Shown: positions 51,243-62,653, numbered from the stretch's first letter. The stretch: 64,000 nt of DNA from Streptomyces sp. CB01580 (GCF_001905795.1 NZ_LIXJ01000015.1:109539-173538); one strand, 5' to 3'. The notes: a model not told the origin generated them from the letters alone. Translations and numbers: made by a program.

Positions 51243-52259
51243 TTACGACTCCGCCAGGATCTGTCCGACGTAACGTGCCACTGCGCGTACCGCTCCCATC
51301 GTTCCGGGGTAGTCCATGCGGGTCGGTCCGACCACGCCGAGTTTGGCGACTGCCTCGCCGCCCGAACCGTAGCCGACTGCGACGACGGACGTGGAGTTCA
51401 GTCCCTCGTGGGCGTTCTCGTGCCCGATGCGTACGGTCATGCCCGAGTCCTTGGCCTCACCGAGCAGCTTCAGCAGCACGACCTGCTCCTCCAGCGCCTC
51501 CAGCACCGGCCGGATCATCACGGGGAAGTCGTGTCCGAAGCGGGTGAGGTTGGAGGTGCCGCCGATCATCAGGCGCTCCTCCGTGTCCTCGACCAGGGTT
51601 TCGAGCAGGGTGGAGAGCACGGTGGACACGGTCCCCCGGTCCTCGCTCTCGAAGGATTCCGGCAGGTCCTGCACCAGCTGCGGGACGTCCGAGAACCGGC
51701 GCCCGACGACCCGGCTGTTGAGACGGGCCCGCAGATCGGCCAGCGAGGTCTCGCCCATCGGGGCGGGGCAGTCGATCATGCGCTGTTCGACCCGGCCGGT
51801 GTCCGTGATCAGCACGAGCATCAGCCGGGCGGGGGCCAGCGACAGCAGTTCCACGTGCCGCACCGTCGACCGGGTCAGCGAGGGGTACTGCACGATGGCG
51901 ACCTGCCGGGTCAGCTGCGCGAGCAGCCGGACGGTGCGGCTCACGACGTCGTCGAGGTCGACCGCGCCGTCGAGGAAATTGTGGATGGCGCGGCGCTCCG
52001 GCGACGAGAGGGGCTTGACGCCCGCGAGCCTGTCGACGAAGAGCCGGTAACCCTTGTCCGTCGGGATACGCCCGGCACTGGTGTGGGGCTGGGCGATGAA
52101 GCCCTCGTCCTCCAGCACCGCCATGTCGTTGCGGACGGTGGCCGGGGAGACCCCCAGCTTGTGCCGCTCGGTGAGCGCCTTGGAGCCGACCGGCTCCTCG
52201 GTGCCCACGTAGTCCTGAACGATGGCGCGCAGCACTTCGAGTCTGCGTTCGCTGAGCAT
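51243..52259 (-). CDS. hrcA: Heat-inducible transcription repressor HrcA
   Basis: A 338-residue repressor binding CIRCE. The N-terminal winged helix is MLSERRLEVLRAIVQDYVGT with GSKALTERHKLGVSPATVRN as recognition helix region. GFIAQPHTSAGRIPTDKGYR is a family signature. The C-terminal GAF-like part has IGGTSNLTR. ATG at 52259 has GGAGG eight bases upstream; GTG at 52268 overlaps that site and is unlikely. A CIRCE element lies 74 bp upstream, giving autorepression of hrcA-dnaJ. Confidence 0.96.
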   Translation of the reverse strand: MLSERRLEVLRAIVQDYVGTEEPVGSKALTERHKLGVSPATVRNDMAVLEDEGFIAQPHTSAGRIPTDKGYRLFVDRLAGVKPLSSPERRAIHNFLDGAVDLDDVVSRTVRLLAQLTRQVAIVQYPSLTRSTVRHVELLSLAPARLMLVLITDTGRVEQRMIDCPAPMGETSLADLRARLNSRVVGRRFSDVPQLVQDLPESFESEDRGTVSTVLSTLLETLVEDTEERLMIGGTSNLTRFGHDFPVMIRPVLEALEEQVVLLKLLGEAKDSGMTVRIGHENAHEGLNSTSVVAVGYGSGGEAVAKLGVVGPTRMDYPGTMGAVRAVARYVGQILAES

Positions 52260-52332
52260 CGCGCGCACCTCCAGGTAGCTGGTTCAGCGGTGGTTCCCGG
52301 GCCGTACCCGATTTCTTTCCCCAGGGATCCGC

Positions 52333-52359
52333 CTGGCACTCTGTCGGCGCGAGTGCCAG
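52333..52359 (-). promoter_or_regulatory. CIRCE operator of hrcA-dnaJ
   Basis: CTGGCACTC-N9-GAGTGCCAG is a perfect 9-9-9 CIRCE. HrcA binds it to repress transcription at normal temperature. Confidence 0.92.
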
Positions 52360-52461
52360 CCATCCCCCGGTCAGTGTACGGCGGCCGACTGGGGACCTAG
52401 CAAGGGCGACCGGCCACATGATCGCGAGACCGTACCGGTCCGCTGCCGATAGCGTCCCGGT

Positions 52462-53235
52462 ATGGACACCTCTTGGGAAGAGTTCGGCTGGGAGCGGATC
52501 GGTCACGGTACGGGACGGCGCCGCCTGCCCGGCTGGGACGCGACGACCGCGCTGGTGGCCGGAGCAGAAGGTGTGCTGCTCGTCGACACCGGGTCCACGC
52601 TCCGCGAGGGGGCCGGGATCCGGGACGGGGCACGGGCCCTGCTCGGCCGGGAGGTGACGCATATCGCACTCACCCACCCCCATTTCGATCACGTTCTGGG
52701 CACCGCGGCGTTCCCGGGTGTCCGGGCGGCCTCGGACGGCCCGGGCTCCGGGGACGTCCGGGTGTACGGGGCGGCCGGTACGGCGGACCTGCTGAGGAGC
52801 GGAAGCGGGGCGGCGGATCTGTGCTCCGACGCGGTACGCCACGGGGTGCCCGAGCACGAGGCGGCCAGGGCCGTCGCCGCGCTGGTGGCGCCGGATCACG
52901 AGGTGCGCGACGAGCGGACAATCGATCTGGGCGGCGGCCGGCGGGTGCTGCTGGCGAATCTGGGCCCCGCGCACAGCGGCCACGATCTGGTGGCGGTCGT
53001 GCCGGGCTCCCCCGCCGTGGTGTTCTGCGGCGATCTGGTCGAGGAGTCCGGTGAACCTCAGGCGGGCCCGGACGCGGCCCTGGCCCGCTGGCCGGCCGCG
53101 CTGGACCGGCTGCTGGCGCTGGGAGGCGAGGACGCGGTGTACGTCCCCGGGCACGGGGCGGTGGTGGACGCGCCGTTCGTCAGGGACCAGCGCGACCGGC
53201 TGGCGGCGCTGCACGGGGGACGCACGGGCCCCTGA
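52462..53235 (+). CDS. MBL-fold metallo-hydrolase
   Basis: A 257-residue metallo-beta-lactamase-fold hydrolase. The HxHxDH motif is ALTHPHFDHVLGTAAF (about residues 71-86). Other ligands are in GPAHSGHDL (His), VVFCGDLVEES (Asp) and YVPGHGAVVD (His). Substrate unknown; lactonase/glyoxalase II-like proteins share this layout. A GATAGC -10-like motif ends about 10 bases before ATG 52462, so the mRNA is likely leaderless or has a very short leader. Divergent from hrcA. Confidence 0.88.
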   Translation: MDTSWEEFGWERIGHGTGRRRLPGWDATTALVAGAEGVLLVDTGSTLREGAGIRDGARALLGREVTHIALTHPHFDHVLGTAAFPGVRAASDGPGSGDVRVYGAAGTADLLRSGSGAADLCSDAVRHGVPEHEAARAVAALVAPDHEVRDERTIDLGGGRRVLLANLGPAHSGHDLVAVVPGSPAVVFCGDLVEESGEPQAGPDAALARWPAALDRLLALGGEDAVYVPGHGAVVDAPFVRDQRDRLAALHGGRTGP

Positions 53236-53319
53236 GGACGGCGGGAGGACGGGCCCTGTCGGCGTGCGAGGCGGGCACCCTCGGCGTGTCGTGGACCGTT
53301 CCCGTCCTATCGTCGTCCG

Positions 53320-54138
53320 ATGCGCAGCTACCAACCGGACCTGACCCCGCCGTGGAAGAGGTCCGCCCCCGTTCCCGAGGTCCCCGCCGAAGCCGATCTG
53401 GTCGTGGAGGAGGTCTCCACCGGGTTCTGCGGTGCGGTGATCCGCTGCGAGAAGACGGCCCAGGGGCCGACGGTGACCCTGGAGGACCGTTTCGGCAAGC
53501 AGCGGGTGTTCCCGATGGAACCGCGCGGTTTCCTGTTGGAGGGCAAGGTGGTCACGCTGGTGCGGCCGTCGGCGGCTTCACCGGCGCGCCCCGCGCGCAC
53601 GGCCTCGGGCTCGATCGCGGTTCCGGGAGCGCGTGCCCGGGTCGCGCGGGCGGGGCGGATCTATGTGGAGGGCCGGCACGACGCGGAACTGGTCGAGCGG
53701 GTCTGGGGCGACGACCTGCGGATCGAGGGCGTGGTCGTCGAGTACCTGGAGGGCGTCGACGACCTTCCGGCCGTCGTGCGCGAGTTCTCCCCCGGCCCGG
53801 ACGCCCGGCTCGGCGTCCTGGTGGACCACCTGGTCCCGGGGTCGAAGGAGTCCCGGATCGCGGAGCAGGTGTCGGACGCGAACGTGCTGGTGGTCGGCCA
53901 TCCCTACATCGACGTGTGGGAGGCCGTGAAGCCGTCGTCCGTGGGCATCACCGGCTGGCCGGTGGTACCGCGCGGCCAGGACTGGAAGACGGGCGTGTGC
54001 CGGGCGCTGGGCTGGGAGGAGAACACCGGCGCCGCCTGGCAGCGCATTCTGTCCTCGGTGCGCTCGTACCGGGACCTGGAGTCGACACTCCTGGGCTCGG
54101 TGGAACACCTGATCGATTTCGTGACGGCGCCCGAATGA
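53320..54138 (+). CDS. DUF3097-family protein
   Basis: A 272-residue actinobacterial DUF3097 protein. The N-terminal 75 residues form a small beta domain (CGAVIRCEKTAQGPTVTLED). The C-terminal half (from about residue 105) contains GRIYVEGRHDAELVERVWGD and LGVLVDHLVPGSKESRIAEQ. These resemble the acidic motifs of TOPRIM domains, which suggests a nucleic-acid or nucleotide role, though no function is established. TATCGT ends six bases before the ATG, consistent with a leaderless mRNA. Confidence 0.82.
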   Translation: MRSYQPDLTPPWKRSAPVPEVPAEADLVVEEVSTGFCGAVIRCEKTAQGPTVTLEDRFGKQRVFPMEPRGFLLEGKVVTLVRPSAASPARPARTASGSIAVPGARARVARAGRIYVEGRHDAELVERVWGDDLRIEGVVVEYLEGVDDLPAVVREFSPGPDARLGVLVDHLVPGSKESRIAEQVSDANVLVVGHPYIDVWEAVKPSSVGITGWPVVPRGQDWKTGVCRALGWEENTGAAWQRILSSVRSYRDLESTLLGSVEHLIDFVTAPE

Positions 54139-54188
54139 GTGTGTGACGGCCCCGGATCCGGTCCCTCCGGCAGGTGAGGAGGGGCCCC

Positions 54189-55421
54189 TCAGTCCACCAG
54201 GTCCCGCACCACCGCGTCGGCCAGCAGGCGTCCGCGCAGGGTGAGCACCGCCCTCCCCCGTCCGTACGGCTCCCGCTGCAACAGCCCGTCCTCGACCGCG
54301 CGGTCGGCCGCGGCCAGGCCCTCCGGCTTCAGCAGGGACAGCGGGCAGCCGTCCGCGAGGCGCAGTTCCAGCAGGATCCGCTCGACCCGCCGGTCCTCGG
54401 CGGAGAGGATCTCGCGCCCGGCGCCGGGCGAGCGTCCCTCGGCCAGCGCCTGCGCGTACGCCCCGGGGTGCTTCACGTTCCACCAGCGCACGCCTCCGAC
54501 GTGGCTGTGCGCCCCCGGTCCGGCGCCCCACCAGTCGGCCCCGCGCCAGTACAGCTCGTTGTGCAGACAGCGGGCCTCGGGCGTGCGGGCCCAGTTCGAC
54601 ACCTCGTACCAGGAGAAGCCCGCCGCGGTCATCGCCTCGTCCGCGATCAGGTACCGGTCCGCGTGGGCGTCGTCGTCGGTCATCGGGATCTCGCCGCGCC
54701 GGATGCGCCGGGCCAGCCCGGTGCCCTCCTCGACGATCAGCGCGTACGCGGACACATGGTCCGGACCGGCCCCGATCGCCGCGTCCAGGGAGGCCCGCCA
54801 GTCGTCGTCGGACTCGCCGGGCGTGCCGTAGATCAGGTCGAGGTTGACGTGGTCGAAGCCCGCCGCGTGCGCCTCGGCGACACACGCCTGTGGCCGTCCG
54901 GGGGTGTGCGTGCGGTCCAGGACCTTCAGCACGTGCTGCCGGGCGCTCTGCATGCCGAACGAGATCCGGTTGAAGCCGCCCTCCCGCAGTTCGGCGAGAT
55001 ACGCCGGACCGACGGATTCCGGGTTCGCCTCGGTGGTGATCTCGGCGTCGTCCGCGAGACCGAACTCGTCGCGGATCGCCCCCAGCATCCGGACCAGGTC
55101 ACCGGCGGCCAGCAAGGTCGGCGTCCCGCCGCCGACGAAGACCGTACGGACCCGGCGCGGGTCGTCGCCGAGGACCTCGCGGGCCCGGCGGACCTCGCCG
55201 GTCAGATGGGCGGCGTAGTTGTCCCGGGAGGCCAGGGCGCCGCCGGAGCCGCGCAGCTCGGTCGCGGTGTAGGTGTTGAAGTCGCAGTAGCCGCAGCGGG
55301 TCGCGCAATAGGGCACATGCAGGTAGAAGCCGAGCGGACGGTGGGCGGCGCCTTCCAGGGCATGGCGGGGCAGCGCCCCGTCGTCGGGCACGGGTTCACC
55401 ATCGGGCAGTACGGAAGGCAT
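54189..55421 (-). CDS. hemW: Radical SAM HemW (heme chaperone, coproporphyrinogen oxidase-like)
   Basis: A 410-residue radical SAM protein. The Fe-S motif is YCATRCGYCDFNTYT (about residues 36-50), with GGGTPTLLAAGDLVRML next. IYGTPGESDDDWRASLDAAI and the HemW C-terminal domain follow. It lacks the extra Cys found in the true coproporphyrinogen dehydrogenase HemN, fitting HemW-type heme delivery. ATG at 55421 was chosen; ATG 55430 is close. Convergent with DUF3097. Confidence 0.92.
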   Translation of the reverse strand: MPSVLPDGEPVPDDGALPRHALEGAAHRPLGFYLHVPYCATRCGYCDFNTYTATELRGSGGALASRDNYAAHLTGEVRRAREVLGDDPRRVRTVFVGGGTPTLLAAGDLVRMLGAIRDEFGLADDAEITTEANPESVGPAYLAELREGGFNRISFGMQSARQHVLKVLDRTHTPGRPQACVAEAHAAGFDHVNLDLIYGTPGESDDDWRASLDAAIGAGPDHVSAYALIVEEGTGLARRIRRGEIPMTDDDAHADRYLIADEAMTAAGFSWYEVSNWARTPEARCLHNELYWRGADWWGAGPGAHSHVGGVRWWNVKHPGAYAQALAEGRSPGAGREILSAEDRRVERILLELRLADGCPLSLLKPEGLAAADRAVEDGLLQREPYGRGRAVLTLRGRLLADAVVRDLVD

Positions 55422-55547
55422 ACCGCCCATTGTCCCCCGTCGGGCGGCATCGCCCGGCCATGCCCATGACGCAAGCCCGAGACATGGCCGTGACGCACGA
55501 CCGGAGGCATGCCAGTGACGCACGACCGTGACGGCGGGCGCCCACGC

Positions 55548-57497
55548 TCACCCCGCCTGGAGCACCAGCAGTGCCAGGTCGTCGTCCGGCGGGCGCTCGG
55601 CGAACTCGTGCACGGCCCGTTTGATCCGGTCCGCGATGCCGTCCGCCGACAGGCCCGTGCAGTCGGCCAGCGCCCGGGCCAGACCGTCCCCGTCGTCGAA
55701 CATCAGCGTTCCGGACCGCCGCTCGGTCACCCCGTCCGTGACGCACAGCAGGCTGTCGCCCGGCACCAGGTCGAAGCTCTGGCTCTCGTACGCGACGTCG
55801 TCGAAGAGGCCGAGCAGCATCTGCGGCTCGGCGGCCGGGCGCACCTCGCCGTCGGGCCGCAGCAGCAACGGCAGCGGATGGCCGGCGCTGGCCAGGGTGC
55901 AGCGCACGCCGCCGTCCGGCAGCGGGACGAGCTCCCCGTACAGCAGGGAGAGGAAGCGGGACTGCCCGGTGTCCGCGGTCTGCTGGCCGCCCGCCGCGGC
56001 CACCATGAGGGCGGCCGCCTCGGCCGCCTCCATCGCGTCGTCGAGGAGCAGCCGGTTCAGCCGGTCCAGCACCTCGCCGACGCCGAAGCCCTCGCGGGCC
56101 AGCAGCCGCAGCCAGGGCCGGGCCAGGCCGGTGACGACGGCGGCCTCGGGGCCGCTGCCCTGGACGTCACCGAGGACGAAGCACCAGCGGTCGCCGGGGC
56201 ACGGGAAGATGTCGTAGAAGTCGCCGCCGACCACCCCGTCGTCGCTGGGTTCGTAGACCAGCGCGCTGGTCACCCCGGGTATGTCGGCGACCTTGCCGGG
56301 CAGCAGCGCCCGTTGCAGGATGCGGCTGATCGTCGCCTGCCGGGTGTAGGCGCGGGCGGCGCCGACGGCGAGGCCGACCCGGCGGACGAAGTCCTCGATC
56401 AGGGCGGTCACTTCGTCGGGGACGCGCCCGGCGCCCTCCCGGCCGAGGAGCACGGCGCCGAGCGTGCGGCCGCCCGACGTGATGCGGTAGGCGAGGGCGG
56501 CGCGGGCGTGCGCCTCCGGCTCCTCCCCTCCCTTCCCTTCCTCCTCGCCCCAGGGCCAGGGCAGGCAGACGGGACCGGTGCCGACCCGCTCGGGCAGCCG
56601 GATGGGGTCCTGTTCGAGCACCGTGCGCAGCGACGCGGTCTCGGTCTCGTCCCGGTGCCAGACGCTGGCGAGCCGGGGCACGGCCACCGGGCCGCCGTTC
56701 TCCGGCTCCAGCCATATCGCGCACCAGTCGGCGAGCCTGGGCACCAGTAACTGTCCGGCGAGCGCCGCGACGATGTCCTCGTCGAGCTGACCGGCGAGCA
56801 GGTCCGAGGCTTCGGCGAGGAACGAGAGCGCGCCCCGGCCGGCCCAGTCCGCGTCGTCGCGCAGGGCGCGCCGGGCCGTGGGGGCGAGCAGTTCGGCGGC
56901 GCGCAACCCGTGCTGGAACCCGGTCTCGGCGGACGGTTCGGGGAAGGGGTTCCAGTCGTCGACGGGGAGCCGGGCCCAGACGGTCTTGAGACCGGTGCGG
57001 TACGTGATGCCCCAGCGCTCGGCGAGGGTGCCGACGAGTTGGAGGCCGCGGCCGTACTCTGCGGGATCGGTGGGCGCGGCGAAGCCGGTGGCGGCCGAGT
57101 CGTCCGCCGGGCCGCCGTCCTCCGGGCGTTCGCCGCGCACGGCGCGGGCGGGGTGGTGGTCGGAGACCTCCAGCACCAGGGCCGCGGCCTCGTCCTCGGT
57201 GGCCTCCTCCAGCCGGCACAGCAGCTCGACGTTGGTCCCGGCGTGCACCACCGCGTTGGTGACCAGTTCGCTGGCGACGACCGAGGCGTCGTCGGTCAGC
57301 CGCTCGCTGACACCCACGGCCGCGGCCAGTCCGCTCCCGGTCCACTCGGTGAGCGCGGCCCGCACGAACCGGCGGCCGGCGGAAGGGGCAAGGAGATTTC
57401 CGGGCAGAGATGTACGGGCCACCGGCCGCTCATCCGCACGGCCGACGGTGATACCGGGACGCTGAACGATGTCCCGCTGCAAGGGAATGGACCCCAC
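55548..57497 (-). CDS. SpoIIE phosphatase with HATPase and GAF domains
   Basis: A 649-residue regulator. An anti-sigma-factor-type HATPase_c domain (about 40-195) has VASELVTNAVVHAG and GRGLQLVGTLAERWG. A GAF-like region (about 220-400) follows. The C-terminal PP2C/SpoIIE phosphatase (about 430-645) has GGDFYDIFPCPGDRWCFVLG, VQGSGPEAAVVTGL, TDGVTERRSG and PDDDLALLVLQ. It combines RsbW-like kinase and RsbU-like phosphatase modules, so it may both phosphorylate and dephosphorylate anti-sigma antagonists. GTG at 57497 has AGGAG upstream. Targets unknown. Confidence 0.9.
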   Translation of the reverse strand: MGSIPLQRDIVQRPGITVGRADERPVARTSLPGNLLAPSAGRRFVRAALTEWTGSGLAAAVGVSERLTDDASVVASELVTNAVVHAGTNVELLCRLEEATEDEAAALVLEVSDHHPARAVRGERPEDGGPADDSAATGFAAPTDPAEYGRGLQLVGTLAERWGITYRTGLKTVWARLPVDDWNPFPEPSAETGFQHGLRAAELLAPTARRALRDDADWAGRGALSFLAEASDLLAGQLDEDIVAALAGQLLVPRLADWCAIWLEPENGGPVAVPRLASVWHRDETETASLRTVLEQDPIRLPERVGTGPVCLPWPWGEEEGKGGEEPEAHARAALAYRITSGGRTLGAVLLGREGAGRVPDEVTALIEDFVRRVGLAVGAARAYTRQATISRILQRALLPGKVADIPGVTSALVYEPSDDGVVGGDFYDIFPCPGDRWCFVLGDVQGSGPEAAVVTGLARPWLRLLAREGFGVGEVLDRLNRLLLDDAMEAAEAAALMVAAAGGQQTADTGQSRFLSLLYGELVPLPDGGVRCTLASAGHPLPLLLRPDGEVRPAAEPQMLLGLFDDVAYESQSFDLVPGDSLLCVTDGVTERRSGTLMFDDGDGLARALADCTGLSADGIADRIKRAVHEFAERPPDDDLALLVLQAG

Positions 57498-57676
57498 GGC
57501 GCAGCTCCTGACCTGTTCTCGCTCTGGCTGTTCTCGTTGCTGTCTGTTCTCGCTGGACGCCTCCGACGACACCGACAGACTGACAGATGGACCAGGCCCA
57601 TAAGCGGCGAGTTGCCGAAGTGAGGGCAGAAGAATACGGACCGGCCGCACGGCGCGGCCGGTCCGAAAGCCCCTGT

Positions 57677-57722
57677 CACCGCACCCCGCGGGCCCGGAAA
57701 CCGGGCCTCACGGGGTGCGGTG
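57677..57722 (-). terminator. Terminator of the acyl-CoA ligase gene
   Basis: CACCGCACCCCG and CGGGGTGCGGTG form the outer stem, and GGCCCGG with CCGGGCC form the inner stem, about 60 bp past the ligase stop. Confidence 0.75.
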
Positions 57723-57780
57723 AGGGGCCGTTGCGCCGGGCGCCCCGCGGATGCCGCCGCGCCCTGGCGAGATTGCGCGG

Positions 57781-59670
<1,890 letters not shown>

Positions 59671-60129
59671 GACATCCTCCGGGCCTGCGGCAGTACTTCA
59701 CGACCGGCTGCTGGTCGCTGCTGGTGGCTATGTGTGGCTGCTTGTTTCCTGCTGAGCTGTTCGTTTCCTGCTGGGCTGCTGTTTCCGTTCCCTCGGACCG
59801 GTACCGCGTTCCTTCGTGCGTCCGCGTGCCCGTCGTCCCGCCCGGACCGCGCGTGCACATGGGGCGCGCGTTCCGCGCGGGCCGGACGCGTTCCGCGCGG
59901 CCGCGACACCCGTCCCCCGCTGCTCACCCCGCGCCACCCGGTCCCACTTGTTTAACTGGCGAGTAACTACGAGGCAGTGATCAGGGTAGAGCGCCCGCGT
60001 CCGCCGCGTAAGAGGCAAGGGGCCGCCGCTTCATAACGAACGGGCCCCCGTGTCGCGCGGTGCGCCGCGACACGGGGGCCCGTCGGGGCCTCACGGGGTG
60101 CCACCCCCGGGCGGGTGGAAGGGCGGGGG
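59671..60129. other. Intergenic region between lepA and the acyl-CoA ligase gene
   Basis: No gene. It contains TTTCCTGCTG-type direct repeats near 59744-59780, the imperfect dyad TTAACTGGCGAGTAAC at 59952-59967 that could be a TetR-family site, and the lepA terminator (60041-60082). Confidence 0.5.
60041..60082 (-). terminator. Terminator of lepA
   Basis: Perfect 17-bp arms (CGGGCCCCCGTGTCGCG and its complement) around an 8-base loop, about 50 bp past the lepA stop. Confidence 0.85.
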
Positions 60130-62004
60130 CTACTTCTTGCTCTTGCTCTCCCCGCCGGACTCGTCCGTGGACAGCACCGCGATGAAGGCCTCCTGCGGCA
60201 CCTCCACGCTGCCGACCATCTTCATCCGCTTCTTGCCTTCCTTCTGCTTCTCCAGCAGCTTCCGCTTACGGGAGATGTCACCGCCGTAGCACTTGGCGAG
60301 GACGTCCTTGCGGATGGCGCGGACGGTCTCACGGGCGATCACCCGGGAACCGATGGCCGCCTGGATCGGCACCTCGAAGTTCTGCCGCGGGATCAGCTCG
60401 CGCAGCTTGGCGACCAGCCGCACGCCGTACGCGTACGCCTTGTCCTTGTGCGTGACGGCGGAGAAAGCGTCGACCTTGTCGCCGTGCAGCAGGATGTCGA
60501 CCTTGACGAGGTGGGCGGTCTGCTCGCCGGTGGGCTCGTAGTCGAGGGAGGCGTAGCCGCGCGTCTTGGACTTCAGCTGGTCGAAGAAGTCGAAGACGAT
60601 CTCGGCCAGCGGCAGGGTGTAGCGGATCTCGACCCGGTCCTCGGAGAGGTAGTCCATGCCGAGCAGGGCGCCGCGCCGGCTCTGGCAGAGCTCCATGATC
60701 GCGCCGATGAACTCGCTGGGCGCGAGGATCGTGGCGCGCACGACGGGCTCGTGCACCCGGTCGATCTTGCCCTCGGGGAATTCGCTCGGGTTGGTGACGG
60801 TGTGCTCGGTGCCGTCCTCCATCTCGACGCGGTAGACCACGTTGGGCGCGGTGGCGATGAGTTCGAGACCGAACTCGCGCTCCAGGCGCTCGCGGATCAC
60901 GTCGAGGTGGAGCAGCCCGAGGAAGCCGACGCGGAAACCGAAGCCGAGCGCGGCGGAGGTCTCCGGCTCGTACACGAGGGCGGCGTCGTTGAGCTGGAGC
61001 TTGTCGAGCGCCTCGCGCAGGTCCGGGTAGTCCGAGCCGTCCAGCGGGTACAGCCCCGAGAACACCATCGGCTTGGGGTCCTTGTAACCGCCCAGCGGCT
61101 CGTCCGCGCCCTTGCTCAGGGAGGTGATCGTGTCACCGACCTTGGACTGCCGGACGTCCTTCACACCGGTGATGAGGTATCCCACCTCACCGACGCCGAG
61201 GCCGTCGGCCGCGGTCATCTCCGGGGAGGAGACCCCGATCTCCAGCAGCTCGTGGGTGGCGCCGGTGGACATCATCCGGATCCGCTCGCGCTTGTTGAGC
61301 TGGCCGTCGACGACACGGACGTACGTGACCACGCCGCGGTACGAGTCGTAGACCGAGTCGAAGATCATCGCGCGGGCGGGGGCGTCGGCCCGGCCGACCG
61401 GGGCCGGGATGTCCTTGACCACCCGGTCGAGCAGCGCGTCCACGCCGACACCGGTCTTCGCGGAGACCTTGAGCACGTCCTCCGGCCGGCAGCCGATGAG
61501 GTTGGCCAGCTCCTCGGAGAACTTCTCCGGCTGCGCGGCCGGGAGGTCGATCTTGTTGAGCACCGGGACGATGGTGAGATCGTTCTCCATCGCCAGGTAG
61601 AGGTTGGCCAGCGTCTGGGCCTCGATCCCCTGCGCTGCGTCGACCAGCAGGATCGTGCCCTCGCAGGCGGCGAGCGAACGGGAGACCTCGTAGGTGAAGT
61701 CCACGTGGCCCGGGGTGTCGATCATGTTGAGGACGTGGGTGCGGCCCTGGTCCTCGCCCCTGGTCGGGGCCCAGGGCAGACGGACCGCCTGGGACTTGAT
61801 GGTGATGCCGCGCTCGCGCTCGATGTCCATGCGGTCGAGGTACTGGGCGCGCATCTGCCGCTGGTCGACCACGCCCGTCAGCTGGAGCATCCGGTCGGCA
61901 AGGGTCGACTTGCCATGGTCGATGTGCGCGATGATGCAGAAGTTGCGGATCAGCGCCGGGTCGGTACGGCTCGGCTCGGGCACGTTGGTAGGAGTCGCGG
62001 GCAC
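60130..62004 (-). CDS. lepA: Elongation factor 4 (LepA)
   Basis: A 624-residue translational GTPase that remodels ribosomes or helps their biogenesis. G1 is IAHIDHGKSTLADRMLQ, G2 ERERGITIKSQAV, G3 MIDTPGHVDFTYEVSRS, and G4 VLNKIDLP. The LepA-specific C-terminal domain ends in KRMKMVGSVEVPQEAFIAVL. Length is normal. GTG at 62004 was chosen with AGGACC upstream. It diverges from rpsT, the usual Streptomyces arrangement. Confidence 0.96.
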   Translation of the reverse strand: MPATPTNVPEPSRTDPALIRNFCIIAHIDHGKSTLADRMLQLTGVVDQRQMRAQYLDRMDIERERGITIKSQAVRLPWAPTRGEDQGRTHVLNMIDTPGHVDFTYEVSRSLAACEGTILLVDAAQGIEAQTLANLYLAMENDLTIVPVLNKIDLPAAQPEKFSEELANLIGCRPEDVLKVSAKTGVGVDALLDRVVKDIPAPVGRADAPARAMIFDSVYDSYRGVVTYVRVVDGQLNKRERIRMMSTGATHELLEIGVSSPEMTAADGLGVGEVGYLITGVKDVRQSKVGDTITSLSKGADEPLGGYKDPKPMVFSGLYPLDGSDYPDLREALDKLQLNDAALVYEPETSAALGFGFRVGFLGLLHLDVIRERLEREFGLELIATAPNVVYRVEMEDGTEHTVTNPSEFPEGKIDRVHEPVVRATILAPSEFIGAIMELCQSRRGALLGMDYLSEDRVEIRYTLPLAEIVFDFFDQLKSKTRGYASLDYEPTGEQTAHLVKVDILLHGDKVDAFSAVTHKDKAYAYGVRLVAKLRELIPRQNFEVPIQAAIGSRVIARETVRAIRKDVLAKCYGGDISRKRKLLEKQKEGKKRMKMVGSVEVPQEAFIAVLSTDESGGESKSKK

Positions 62005-62219
62005 GCAGGGTCCTGATTCTTGAGACGCCGAACGCCGTGTCTCGGGTCGATGTCGGTTCGGTCGGATCGATACGTAGCTTCCATCGTCCCATGGTTGCGG
62101 GGCGGAGACCGGTTTGGGCCGGTCGGAGCGCGGCTGGTACCGTTGACAGCTGTGCTTCGCGACTCTCCCGGGCCACGGGGCACACATCGAAGATCCAACG
62201 AACCTGAAAAGGCTCTTTC

Positions 62220-62486
62220 GTGGCGAACATCAAGTCCCAGATCAAGCGGAACAAGACGAACGAGAAGGCGCGCCTGCGCAACAAGGCCGTCAAGTCCTCG
62301 CTCAAGACCGCTATCCGCAAGGCCCGTGAGGCCGTCGCCGCCGGTGACGTCGAGAAGGCCACCACGGCCGCTCGCGACGCCTCCCGTGCGCTCGACAAGG
62401 CCGTCTCGAAGGGTGTCATCCACAAGAACGCTGCCGCCAACAAGAAGTCGGCGCTGGCCTCCAAGGTTGCCTCCCTCCAGGGCTGA
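62220..62486 (+). CDS. rpsT: 30S ribosomal protein S20
   Basis: An 88-residue primary 16S rRNA-binding protein. It is Lys/Ala-rich and helical, with MANIKSQIKRNKTNEKARLR and HKNAAANKKSALASKV typical of S20. GTG at 62220 has an AAAAGG site nine bases upstream. It stands alone and is followed by a strong terminator. Confidence 0.97.
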   Translation: MANIKSQIKRNKTNEKARLRNKAVKSSLKTAIRKAREAVAAGDVEKATTAARDASRALDKAVSKGVIHKNAAANKKSALASKVASLQG

Positions 62487-62606
62487 GCATTCTGATGTGA
62501 TCGCCGGGACGGACCTCGCGGGCCCTCTCTCCCGTTCCTGACCGGCACCCCGCGCCGCACACCGAACCTGCGTTCGCCACGCGGGTGCGGCGCACCAAGC
62601 GTGAAC

Positions 62607-62653
62607 CGAAGGCCCCGGTCTCAGCTCTCCCCAGAGCGAGACCGGGGCCTTCG
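62607..62653 (+). terminator. Terminator of rpsT
   Basis: Perfect 16-bp arms CGAAGGCCCCGGTCTC and complement; the loop contains a further GCTCT-CCCC-AGAGC stem, giving one long hairpin. Confidence 0.85.

Noticed and set aside
55455..55530. Imperfect GTGACGCACGACCG repeats upstream of hemW
   Set aside because: Two to three short, diverged copies only; too weak to call a feature.
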